A stretch of DNA of 10,864 bases. It comes from CANKHA01 sp034668785 (GTDB taxonomy: Bacteria > Pseudomonadota > Alphaproteobacteria > Rhizobiales > Xanthobacteraceae). The stretch is from assembly GCA_034668785.1 (NCBI GenBank), contig JAXDOS010000249.1, positions 1-10,864 on the forward strand, written 5' to 3'. Below, piece after piece: positions 1 to 6,856 of this stretch; the stretch's first letter is position 1, and each line of letters opens with the position of its first letter. The notes under the pieces are model-generated. The model did no database searches, was not told the DNA's origin, and worked only from the letters and a program-made list of their open reading frames with translations. A program made the translations under genes and the position numbers.

Positions 1-2
1 AC

Positions 3-701
3 GCTGCTACGCAGCTCACCTCGATTGAAATCAACTCGACCTACTACGGTTCGCAGAAGCCTGAAACCTTCCGCAAATGGGCGAATGAGGTGCCCGACGG
101 CTTCGTATTCTCCGTCAAAGGGCCGCGCTTCGCGACCAATAGGCGCGTGCTGGCGGAGGCTGGCGACTCGATCAAGCGCTTTTTCGATTCCGGCGTTCTT
201 GAACTCGGAGATCGTCTCGGGCCGCTGCTCTGGCAATTCGCGCCGACGAAGAAATTCGATGCTGCCGATTTCGGCAGCTTTCTTGAATTGCTACCGAAGT
301 TGCTAAATGGTCGTCCGCTGCGGCATGTCGTCGAGGTGCGGCACGACAGTTTCCGCGAACCAGCTTTCATCGCGCTGCTGCGGCGGCTTGGTGTTGCCGT
401 GGTTTTTGCGGAGCATCATCAATATCCGGCCATCGCCGATGTGACCGCGGATTTCCTTTATGCGCGCTTGCAGAAGGGCGAGGAAGAAATCACATCCGGC
501 TATCCGCCCAAGGCGCTCGACGCCTGGGCAAAGCGCGTGCGGACATGGTCGGAAGGCGGAGAACCGGACGACCTGCCGCGCGTTGACCCCGCGCATCCGC
601 CGACGCCGCAACCTCGCGACGTTTTTGTCTACTTCATCCATGAGGCCAAGCTGCGCGCGCCGGCTGCCGCCATGGCCTTGCTTGAACGGCTGAAGTCATG
701 A
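3..701 (+). CDS. DUF72 (YecE-like) family protein, 5' end cut by window
   Basis: The frame is open from the first complete codon (base 3) to TGA at 699-701, giving 232 residues of a family usually about 240-300 long, so only a short N-terminal piece is missing. Seen: an EINSTYYG stretch near the start, PETFRKWA, then DGFVFSVKGPRFATN, and later VEVRHDSF and a C-terminal VFVYFIHEA. All are hallmark segments of DUF72, a TIM-barrel-like family. Its biochemical role is not established and I infer none. The GTG at 90 is an internal valine codon, because conserved family sequence continues upstream of it. The stop overlaps the start of the DUF488 gene (ATGA, 698-701), so the two are probably co-transcribed and translationally coupled. 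DUF72 and DUF488 genes are known to be neighbours in many bacteria. Confidence 0.9.
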   Translation, partial: AATQLTSIEINSTYYGSQKPETFRKWANEVPDGFVFSVKGPRFATNRRVLAEAGDSIKRFFDSGVLELGDRLGPLLWQFAPTKKFDAADFGSFLELLPKLLNGRPLRHVVEVRHDSFREPAFIALLRRLGVAVVFAEHHQYPAIADVTADFLYARLQKGEEEITSGYPPKALDAWAKRVRTWSEGGEPDDLPRVDPAHPPTPQPRDVFVYFIHEAKLRAPAAAMALLERLKS

Positions 702-1168
702 AGAAACCCAAAGCTCCGCCGCCTCTCTTCACCATCGGCTATGAACAAGCCAAATCCGATGCGGTGCTTGGCGAACTCGCCACTGCGAAAGTCGAGCTTC
801 TCGTGGACGTGCGCGCGGTCGCCGCATCACGGCGGCCTGGTTTCTCCAAACGGCAACTGGCTGCGGGTCTCGACGAGCACGGCATCGGCTATTTGCACCT
901 GCGCGGTTTGGGGACGCCGAAGGAAGGCCGCGAGGCGGCGCGAAGTAGCAAGCTCAAGGAGTTCCGCCGCATTTTCGAGACCCATCTGAAAACGGCGCAG
1001 GCGAAAGAAGAATTGGACGAGCTCGCCACCATCGTGAACAGCGGCCGCCGCGTCTGCCTGCTCTGCTATGAGCGCGATGTCGCCCATTGCCACCGCCGGC
1101 GCGTCGCCGAGCTTGTCTGCGAACGCACCGGTGCCGGTGTTGAGCACCTGGTGCCGCCGTTGTTCTAA
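698..1168 (+). CDS. DUF488 family protein
   Basis: A 156-residue protein with the DUF488 pattern in order: FTIGYE (11-16), LLVDVRA (34-40), SRRPGFSK (44-51), HLRGLGTPK (67-75), and a C-terminal CLLCYERDVAHCHRR (120-134). The last holds three cysteines and two histidines, a possible metal or redox site (inference). The length is normal and the protein looks soluble, with no signal peptide or membrane segment. The family has no settled function. The ATG at 698 lies inside the DUF72 stop (ATGA) and has no strong Shine-Dalgarno sequence, which fits coupled translation. The TAA at 1166-1168 overlaps the TAG of the convergent MFS gene, leaving no room for a separate terminator. Confidence 0.9.
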   Translation: MKKPKAPPPLFTIGYEQAKSDAVLGELATAKVELLVDVRAVAASRRPGFSKRQLAAGLDEHGIGYLHLRGLGTPKEGREAARSSKLKEFRRIFETHLKTAQAKEELDELATIVNSGRRVCLLCYERDVAHCHRRRVAELVCERTGAGVEHLVPPLF

Positions 1169-2433
1169 AGGTTTGGGACTACTTCGCCCGTCGCATCGCG
1201 CGCGGATGCCGGCCTTTCCACGCCCGCGACCAGCGCCGTGATGATCAGCGAATTAGCGGCAAAGACCGCCGCGACGATCGCCGTAATCCACAGCACCAAG
1301 CCGAAGCCGCCGCGATCGTAGAGCCAGCCGATGCCCCAAACTGTTGGTCCGGCAGAGGTGAAGATCAAAAAGAAACGCATGGCATAGATGCGTCCACGCC
1401 AGGCCGGCGGCGTGTAGCGCGCCAGCACGATGTCGTTGACCGTGACTTGGGCGTAAATCGCAGCAATCGACAGGGCCAGCGCCAGCAGCAATTGCCATCC
1501 CGCGGCGTAATAGACCCAAACGACTCCGATAAGCTGAAGGACTCCAACTCCGGCGATGAGATAGTGCGGCGGCACGCGCTCCACCAAACGCCCAATCGAT
1601 AGCTGCGCCACCGCGCCGCAGAGGAACACCGCCGTTGCCAGACTGCCGACGATGGCCAGCGGCAATTCGCGGCCCAAGCGGGCATCGACAATTTTCGGCA
1701 AGGTGATGGTCAGGGCGTTGAACACGAGGCCGGAGGAGAGCGCCAGGCACATGAACAAGCCAACGATCAACAAGACCATGCGGCGGTCGAGCGTGACATC
1801 CTGCGAACTCGCCTTTGGCGCGCGACGGGGCCCTTCATCGGGAACGAACATGAGATAGGCAAAGCCGGTTACGATAAAGACCGCCGCCGGAACAAAGAAC
1901 GCCCAGCGCCAGTCGATCGCGGCCGTGATCGCCGCGGTGACGCCGGCCGCAATGGAGACGCCGATATTTCCGAACACGCCATGCAACGACACCGTACGTC
2001 CACGGTTGACCGCCTGATCAATCAACATCGGCATGCCGACCGGGTGATAGATCGCCGCAAACACTCCCACCGCAAACAAGGCGGCAGCCAGCATCGTGAA
2101 GTTGGGCGCCAGCCCGACCGCCGCCGTCGATATGCCGGTGCCGAGAAAATAACTCGCGATCAGGTTGCGCCGGCTCCAGTGATCGGCAAGCCAGCCGAAC
2201 GGCAGCGCGAACAGGCCGAAGGCGGTGAAGGCTGCCGTCGATAGCATGAGCAGATCGCCATAGGAGCGGCCATACACGGCTTCCAAACCGATCACCACCG
2301 TGGGGAAGATCAGGATGACGTAGTGGTCGAGAAAGTGCCCCCAATTGAGAAAACCGATGGATCGCCTACGGCTGGCTTCCGCCGGAGAGGTGATTGTCGA
2401 GGCGCTCGGGTTTGCCATTTCTGTCGCTGCCAT
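1165..2433 (-). CDS. MFS transporter, 12 predicted TM, fosmidomycin-resistance-like motif
   Basis: Read from ATG 2433 the protein has 422 residues and about twelve hydrophobic segments in two groups of six, separated by a polar loop near residues 198-218. Seen: NWGHFLDH before or at the start of TM1 (30-37), GWLADHWSRR (80-89) as the MFS motif A between TM2 and TM3, and IYHPVG in TM4 (128-133). That HPxG signature occurs in Fsr-like and related MFS members. It is an inner-membrane secondary transporter, probably proton-coupled. The substrate is unknown and an efflux role is only a guess. A GTG at 2457 would add eight residues. I prefer ATG 2433 because a possible -10 (TATAGC, 2465-2460 on the minus strand) would put the transcript start inside that extension. 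No start has a clear Shine-Dalgarno. The 3' end overlaps the DUF488 stop by 4 bases. Confidence 0.88.
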   Translation of the reverse strand: MAATEMANPSASTITSPAEASRRRSIGFLNWGHFLDHYVILIFPTVVIGLEAVYGRSYGDLLMLSTAAFTAFGLFALPFGWLADHWSRRNLIASYFLGTGISTAAVGLAPNFTMLAAALFAVGVFAAIYHPVGMPMLIDQAVNRGRTVSLHGVFGNIGVSIAAGVTAAITAAIDWRWAFFVPAAVFIVTGFAYLMFVPDEGPRRAPKASSQDVTLDRRMVLLIVGLFMCLALSSGLVFNALTITLPKIVDARLGRELPLAIVGSLATAVFLCGAVAQLSIGRLVERVPPHYLIAGVGVLQLIGVVWVYYAAGWQLLLALALSIAAIYAQVTVNDIVLARYTPPAWRGRIYAMRFFLIFTSAGPTVWGIGWLYDRGGFGLVLWITAIVAAVFAANSLIITALVAGVERPASARDATGEVVPNL

Positions 2434-2513
2434 ATCGGCGGTCCGCGAGGGGAACACCGGCTATAACGCGTTTGGCCGCAGCCGTCCTATTCCGATTTGC
2501 AGCCCCGAGTGGA

Positions 2514-2525
2514 CATTCCGGAATG
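2514..2525. promoter_or_regulatory. Perfect 12-base palindrome in the divergent region
   Basis: The 155 bases between the MFS start (2433) and the bcsS-like start (2589) hold one perfect palindrome, CATTCCGGAATG. It is the only clear symmetric element there and could be a dimeric-regulator operator. A possible -10 for the plus-strand gene is TACTAT at 2540-2545, but no good -35 sits 17 bases upstream, so the promoter itself is unproven. No second copy was noticed in the window. Confidence 0.3.
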
Positions 2526-2588
2526 ACGCGTTAAAGTTGTACTATTGCCGGGGCGCAGGAGCGGCCCGCGCTGGGGGCGGCGGCTTCG

Positions 2589-3326
2589 ATGCGTGGCGTA
2601 AGGCGTTGGATCGCGGCGGTCTTCCTGACCGTGGCGCAGTACAGCCAGCCCGATTTGGCAGCGGCCGATATCCTGTCGGGCGACCGCGACGGGTCCACAA
2701 TCCTCTACTTTACCGGCGGCGATCTGTGGCGAGACGGCTACTCTTTTTACGGCGGCCTATTGTGGTCACCGGCAAGTCTCGACGATGAGGGATTTACCCT
2801 CAAGCTGTTTTCGGCAGCGGGAATTTATCACTACCGCTCGGGCGCTCTCGGCGGCATCCAAGTGACAGGACGCCAGTTATCCAGCGTGATAGCGCCCGGC
2901 TGGCGATTCAAACGCTACGGCTTCACAGTGACAGCTTTTGCCGGCGTTGACGCACAGTACTATCGGCTGTTTCCTAATGATCCGGGCAGTCGGTTGCGCG
3001 GGGCCATGCTCGGACTTCGCGGCAGTGTCGATCTTTGGTACCAGCCGACCTCTACTACAATGCTTGCCGCGGACGCCTCGATATCCTCCATCGGAGATAG
3101 CTATTCAGCCCGGCTTGCCTATGGCTGGCATGTCTTCAATCAGTTTTACCTCGGTCCGGAAGCGCTGGCGTTCATGTGCGAAGATTACCGCCAAGTCCGT
3201 TTGGGCCTCCACATGACGGGACTGAAAACGGATGGTTTCGAATGGTCGGCATCGCTGGGTTCGTCCCGCGATTCCGACCACCGCACAGGCGTCTATGCAC
3301 GGATCGGACTGACGGTGCGTCAGTAA
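2589..3326 (+). CDS. bcsS: BcsS-like cellulose biosynthesis protein (predicted secreted/outer-membrane)
   Basis: A 245-residue protein starting with a basic N-terminus and hydrophobic stretch (RRWIAAVFLTVA) that reads as a Sec signal peptide, with a likely cleavage near LAAA-DI (residues 26-27). The mature part is rich in alternating aromatic and small residues typical of outer-membrane beta strands: YSFYGGLLWSP (51-61), GFTVTAFAGVDAQYY (111-125), YSARLAYGWHVFNQFYLGPEA (172-192), YRQVRLGLHMTG (200-211) and a final strand VYARIGLTV. This pattern and the GPE/YRQVRLG region match my recollection of BcsS, an accessory family of alphaproteobacterial cellulose operons. I give the symbol with moderate certainty; a generic beta-barrel is the alternative. 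No bcsA, bcsB or bcsC is nearby. The Shine-Dalgarno is weak (GGGGGCGG at 2573-2580). The gene ends 4 bases from the convergent ABC permease gene. Confidence 0.72.
   Translation: MRGVRRWIAAVFLTVAQYSQPDLAAADILSGDRDGSTILYFTGGDLWRDGYSFYGGLLWSPASLDDEGFTLKLFSAAGIYHYRSGALGGIQVTGRQLSSVIAPGWRFKRYGFTVTAFAGVDAQYYRLFPNDPGSRLRGAMLGLRGSVDLWYQPTSTTMLAADASISSIGDSYSARLAYGWHVFNQFYLGPEALAFMCEDYRQVRLGLHMTGLKTDGFEWSASLGSSRDSDHRTGVYARIGLTVRQ
3308..3324. repeat. 7-bp perfect hairpin at the convergent bcsS/ABC-permease junction
   Basis: ACTGACG (3308-3314), loop GTG, CGTCAGT (3318-3324) form a perfect 7-base-pair stem ending on the first base of the bcsS stop codon. The plus strand is followed by AAAAAC and not by a T run, and on the minus strand the T run comes before the stem, so this is not a canonical intrinsic terminator. 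It may still help stop or stabilise the two converging transcripts (inference). Confidence 0.3.
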
Positions 3327-3330
3327 AAAC

Positions 3331-4470
3331 TCAATCCAGTGTGCGGCGGAAGCGGGTGATGGCGATGATGATCGCCACCAACATCAGTCCAGCGAGCGCC
3401 AGGGAGTCGATCTGCAGATCGCCTAAAGTCGAGCCCTTGAGCATGATCGCACGCACAATGCGGACATAGTGGGTGAGCGGCAGGAATTCGCTGACCCACT
3501 GCGCCCACATCGGCATACCCGCGAAAGGAAACAAAAAACCCGACAGCAACATGTTGGGAAGAAAGAACATCATCGCCATCTGCACAGCTTGCAGCTGGTT
3601 CTGCGCCAGGGTGGAAAAGGTGTACCCCACCGACAGGTTCGTCGCGATGAACAGGGTGGTCAGCACGGCAAGCAGTGTCAAATCGCCCACGACCGGCACG
3701 CCGAACAGCACCACGCCAGCACCGAGGATCAGCGCGGCTTGAAAGAACCCGATCAGCACATAAGGCGCGATCTTACCGAGCATGATCTCGAGCGGGGTGA
3801 TCGGCATCGCCAGCAGGCTTTCCATGGTGCCGCGCTCGCTCTCGCGCGTGACCGAAAGCGCCGTGAAGATCAGCATGGTCAGGGTGAGAATGGTGCCGAG
3901 CAGTCCGGGCACGATATTGAGCTGTGTCGAGCCCGCCGGATTGTAACGAGCATGGCTGCGAATCTCGAATGCCGGCGCAGCGCTCGCGGGTATCAAACGA
4001 TCATGCTGGAGCGCGGTCTGCACCACCTGGCCGAGCGAGCCGAGCGCTGAGCCCGCTGCTACCGGGTCAGTCGCGTCGGCGGCGACCAGCAGCGACGGCC
4101 TATCGCCACGCCGCACTGCCCGCTCAAAACCCGCCGGCACTTCGATGGCAAACAGCACGCGGCCCGAGGCAAGCAGATGATCAAGCTCGGCGACATCGCG
4201 AGGCTGATGCGTGACCTTGAAATATCTGGTGTTCTCCAGCGCCGCCAGGATCGAGCGGCCCACATCGCTGTTCTCCTGCAGCAGCACCGCGGTCGGCAGG
4301 TCGCGCGGCGTGGTGTTGATGGCATAGCCGAATAAGACAAGCTGCATCATCGGCACCGTAACCATTGTCGCCAACGTGACGCGATCGCGCCGAAGCTGCA
4401 AAAATTCCTTCATGATCATCGCGCCAACGCGGCGCCAAAAGCCCCGCCGCGTTCCATTCGGGACACTCAT
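3331..4470 (-). CDS. ABC-2 type exporter permease (YbhR/YbhS-like)
   Basis: A 379-residue integral membrane protein of the ABC2_membrane_3 type. The plan is a cytoplasmic N-terminus with KEFLQLRRDR (21-30), TM1 at about 31-51, a large periplasmic domain (about 52-185), then five TM segments near 186-206, 236-258, 262-285, 296-316 and 357-373. The signature SERGTMESLLAMPI (211-224) after TM2 is the conserved ABC-2 exporter motif. It should pair with the ATPase encoded just upstream, whose stop overlaps its start (ATGA, 4467-4470). An AAGGA about ten bases before the ATG could serve as Shine-Dalgarno. E. coli YbhS and YbhR are two such permeases working together. Here only one exists before the operon ends, so a homodimer is inferred. 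The exported compound is unknown. Confidence 0.92.
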   Translation of the reverse strand: MSVPNGTRRGFWRRVGAMIMKEFLQLRRDRVTLATMVTVPMMQLVLFGYAINTTPRDLPTAVLLQENSDVGRSILAALENTRYFKVTHQPRDVAELDHLLASGRVLFAIEVPAGFERAVRRGDRPSLLVAADATDPVAAGSALGSLGQVVQTALQHDRLIPASAAPAFEIRSHARYNPAGSTQLNIVPGLLGTILTLTMLIFTALSVTRESERGTMESLLAMPITPLEIMLGKIAPYVLIGFFQAALILGAGVVLFGVPVVGDLTLLAVLTTLFIATNLSVGYTFSTLAQNQLQAVQMAMMFFLPNMLLSGFLFPFAGMPMWAQWVSEFLPLTHYVRIVRAIMLKGSTLGDLQIDSLALAGLMLVAIIIAITRFRRTLD

Positions 4471-5393
4471 TGGAAGTTGTCCTTGGCGCGGCCCATCAGC
4501 TCAATGAAGACGTCTTCCAACGACGGCTCGGAGGCGATCCATCTCAGCGTCGGGTCATTACGATGAGGCTTGATTGCCGCTTCGAGCGTTTCTCTGTCTC
4601 GGCTGGAGATATGAAGGCTGGTGCCAAAGGGCGCGACCAGGAGGCCAGGTTTGTTGCTGAGTTCGGCTGAAAGCCGGGGCAGGCCCGGTCCGCTCACCGT
4701 GTAGGTCGCCAGCGCCGATTTCGCGATCACCTCATCGACGGTGCCGTGAACCAGCAGGTGGCCATCGGCGATATACGCAATCTCGTGGCAGCGCTCGGCT
4801 TCGTCCATGTAATGCGTCGACACCAGGACGGTGAGGCCCTCGGCCGCGAGGGCATGGATCTCGTTCCAGAACTCCCGCCGCGCCTTCGGATCGACGCCGG
4901 CCGTCGGCTCGTCAAGCAGAAGCAGTTCGGGGTTTGATAAAGTGCAGGCCCCGAGCGCCAACCGTTGCTTCCAGCCACCGGAGAGCGAGCCGGCGATCTG
5001 CTCGCCCCGTCCGGTCAAACCGAGCCGTTCGATAGCGGCACGCGCGGCGGCGCGCGGGTCGGGAATACCGTAAATGCGGCCGACGAATTCCAGATTCTCC
5101 CGGACCGAAAGATCCTGATACAGGCTGAAGCGCTGCGTCATGTAACCGACGTGGACTTTGATCTTGTCGGTTTCGGTGATGATGTCGTAGCCGAGGCAGG
5201 TGCCGTGGCCCGTGTCCGGTGTCAGCAACCCGCAAAGCATACGGATGGTGGTGGTTTTGCCGGAACCATTGGGACCGAGAAAGCCGTAGATCGTCCCGCG
5301 CTTCACCTGCATCGATAGGTCGTGAACCACCTCGCGGCCATCGAAGGATTTTGACAGACCTTCGACGTCGATCACGATATCAGCAGCCGTCAT
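4467..5393 (-). CDS. ABC transporter ATP-binding protein (YbhF-like, single domain)
   Basis: A 308-residue ATPase with all motifs intact: Walker A GPNGSGKTT (40-48), Q-loop in YMTQRFSLYQDL (84-95), signature LSGGWKQRL (137-145), Walker B LLLLDEPTAGVDP (157-169) and H-loop His194 in STHYMDEAE. The C-terminal part (about 215-308) is the extra domain seen in ABC-2 exporter ATPases, ending with SLEDVFIELMG. E. coli YbhF has two fused ATPase domains in about 578 residues; this protein has one, so it should act as a homodimer. It energises the permease encoded downstream and overlaps both neighbours by 4 bases. GAGG lies 8 bases ahead of ATG 5393. The function class is secure; the substrate is not known. 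Confidence 0.95.
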   Translation of the reverse strand: MTAADIVIDVEGLSKSFDGREVVHDLSMQVKRGTIYGFLGPNGSGKTTTIRMLCGLLTPDTGHGTCLGYDIITETDKIKVHVGYMTQRFSLYQDLSVRENLEFVGRIYGIPDPRAAARAAIERLGLTGRGEQIAGSLSGGWKQRLALGACTLSNPELLLLDEPTAGVDPKARREFWNEIHALAAEGLTVLVSTHYMDEAERCHEIAYIADGHLLVHGTVDEVIAKSALATYTVSGPGLPRLSAELSNKPGLLVAPFGTSLHISSRDRETLEAAIKPHRNDPTLRWIASEPSLEDVFIELMGRAKDNFQ

Positions 5394-6157
5394 CGCCGCG
5401 CCTCGGGTGGCAGCAAGACAACGCTCACCGGCTGGCCGACACGCAGAGCCTCAGGCCGATCCGGCCGAGCCTCGACCAGGAAAACGAGTTTCGCCCGCTC
5501 CTCCAGGCTGTAGATGACGGGCGGGGTGAATTCCGCCGTGCGCGCGATGAAACTGATGCGCGCCGTCAGGTCTGGAGGACAGCCGTCACAAGCGATATGC
5601 ACGGCTTGATCGAGCGCGATCTTCGGCAGCACGGCCTCGGGAACAAAGAAGCGCAATTTCATGTTGGCGGGCGGCAATAGCGCCACTACTGGGCGCCCTG
5701 CAGGAACCAGCTCTCCCGGCCGGAAATAAACCTGTTGCACAGTGCCCGTGACCGGGCTGGCGACCTTTCGGCGCGCAAGCCGCGTCTGCGAGGAATTGAG
5801 CCTCGCTTCCGCCGTGCGCAACGCCGCCTCGGCGTCTTCAAATGCCTTTTGCGTACCGACGTTGGTTTTCAGCAGCACCTGCGCACGGTCGAAAGCTTGC
5901 CGGGCGTTGGTAACGGCCGCCTGATTTTGCTTCAGGTCGGCCTGCTGCAAATCGTCATCGACGGTGAACAGCGGCGCGCCTGCAGTGACCGTATTGCCTT
6001 CGCGAACAGATAAAATTTCCACCCGTCCCGGCTCGTCCGGACTTACGAAGACGAGATCGGCCTCGACCCAACCCTGATAGGCAGGATCGTCCGCTCGGCC
6101 ACAGGCCGCGAGCACGACGGCCACGATGGCAAGCCACGCGCATCGCTTGGCGCTCAT
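5390..6157 (-). CDS. HlyD-family membrane fusion lipoprotein (YbhG-like)
   Basis: A 255-residue periplasmic adaptor. The N-terminus has a signal peptide with lipobox LAAC (16-19), so Cys19 is the predicted lipidated residue. After it come the first half of a lipoyl-like domain (VSPDEPGRVEILSVREGNTVTAGAPL, about 38-63), a short alpha-helical hairpin (about 68-128, rich in A, Q, E, R), the second lipoyl half (SPVTGTVQQVYFRPGELV, 134-151) and a beta-barrel domain (about 165-248). It would link the ABC exporter to the periplasm or an outer-membrane channel. No channel gene is in the window. The reading frame stays open back to 6250, but I chose ATG 6157 because it has a strong Shine-Dalgarno and begins exactly at the signal peptide; it also forms an ATGA overlap with the tetR stop. 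Confidence 0.92.
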   Translation of the reverse strand: MSAKRCAWLAIVAVVLAACGRADDPAYQGWVEADLVFVSPDEPGRVEILSVREGNTVTAGAPLFTVDDDLQQADLKQNQAAVTNARQAFDRAQVLLKTNVGTQKAFEDAEAALRTAEARLNSSQTRLARRKVASPVTGTVQQVYFRPGELVPAGRPVVALLPPANMKLRFFVPEAVLPKIALDQAVHIACDGCPPDLTARISFIARTAEFTPPVIYSLEERAKLVFLVEARPDRPEALRVGQPVSVVLLPPEARR

Positions 6158-6852
6158 GCCCCCCTCCCCTTGCCGAATATCAGATCGAGATAAGCGTGCA
6201 TGAAGGCCTGCACGTCGAGCGGCGCCCAGCGCTCGAATAGACCGCTCCAAACAATCGCAACAATGCCCGGGGCCCCAAGCAGTTGTGGGAAGCGCACGAG
6301 CGAATCGTTCGGTAACTCCCCTTTTTCGACAGCTCGCTGCGCGAGGCGGCGCAACACGCCGAGCAGTCTCTCGACAACCTCGCGGTAATAGAACTCGGCG
6401 AGCTTCGGAAAACGTGGACCCTCGGTGATGATCAGCCGCAGCACATCCTTACGGCGCGTGCCGAAGATCTCGCGGACAAACAGATCGATCAGGTTCTCGG
6501 CGACGCTACGCATCGGCAAGTCGGCGAGCGGCGCGCCTTCAAGCGCGGCGACCAGCGGGCTCAGCTGCGCGCGTATCAGCTCCTGAAACAACATCTCCTT
6601 GTCGCGGAAATGCAGGTAGATTGTTCCCTTGGCAACGCCCGCTCGATTGGCGACATCATCGAGCCGCGTTGCCGCAAAACCGGATGCCGAAAATTCTTCC
6701 AGCGCCGCGGCGAGAATGGCCTCTTTCCGCTTCACGCTTTGCAATGCGCGCGGGCTGATTAGCGGACGTTTGCCGGCAACGGCGATTACGCCGCTCGATT
6801 GGGCTGCATGCCCTCGTTTCGTGGTTTTCTTAACCTTCGCCATGGAGACCAT
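6154..6852 (-). CDS. TetR/AcrR family regulator of the ABC exporter operon
   Basis: A 232-residue protein. Residues about 42-88 are a typical TetR DNA-binding domain: RKEAILAAALEEFSASGFAATRLDDVANRAGVAKGTIYLHFRDKEMLF, with the helix-turn-helix at about 62-83. The rest is a helical ligand-binding domain with EIFGTRRKDVLRLIITEGPRFPKLAEFYYREVVERL, resembling regulators of the CecR type. Before the domain lies a basic, low-complexity extension of about 40 residues. It is first in the operon and overlaps the adaptor gene by 4 bases, so it most likely represses its own operon through the palindrome at 6867-6884. Start choice: ATG 6852 has only AGG 4 bases upstream, and the predicted transcript start falls on or next to it; ATG 6843 (MAKVKK) is the alternative. 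A GTG at residue 40 is a third, less likely, option. Confidence 0.93.
   Translation of the reverse strand: MVSMAKVKKTTKRGHAAQSSGVIAVAGKRPLISPRALQSVKRKEAILAAALEEFSASGFAATRLDDVANRAGVAKGTIYLHFRDKEMLFQELIRAQLSPLVAALEGAPLADLPMRSVAENLIDLFVREIFGTRRKDVLRLIITEGPRFPKLAEFYYREVVERLLGVLRRLAQRAVEKGELPNDSLVRFPQLLGAPGIVAIVWSGLFERWAPLDVQAFMHAYLDLIFGKGRGA
6161..6170 (-). promoter_or_regulatory. Strong Shine-Dalgarno fixing the HlyD-family start
   Basis: On the minus strand AGGGGAGGGG precedes ATG 6157, with the GGAGG core 5 bases from the codon. It lies inside the last codons of the tetR gene and decides the start against the upstream in-frame codon at 6250. Confidence 0.75.
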
Positions 6853-6856
6853 TTAC

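Noticed and set aside
90..92. GTG as start of the DUF72 gene
   Set aside because: Conserved DUF72 sequence (EINSTYYG, PETFRKWA) is encoded in frame upstream to the window edge.
1128..1153. Imperfect hairpin of CACCGGTGC and GCACCTGGTG near the end of the DUF488 gene as a terminator
   Set aside because: The stem needs a bulge, lies inside coding sequence and has no T run.
2345..2788. 147-codon open frame on the plus strand across the MFS/bcsS divergent region
   Set aside because: It overlaps the MFS N-terminus on the other strand and the bcsS signal-peptide region in another frame; the product is R/G-rich without any domain.
3469..4050. 193-codon open frame on the plus strand
   Set aside because: Antisense to the ABC permease gene, with a Q/H/R-rich product and no motif.
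6158..6250. Upstream in-frame start for the HlyD-family gene at 6250
   Set aside because: It would put 31 residues before a clear lipoprotein signal peptide and overlap tetR by nearly 100 bases. ATG 6157 has a strong Shine-Dalgarno.
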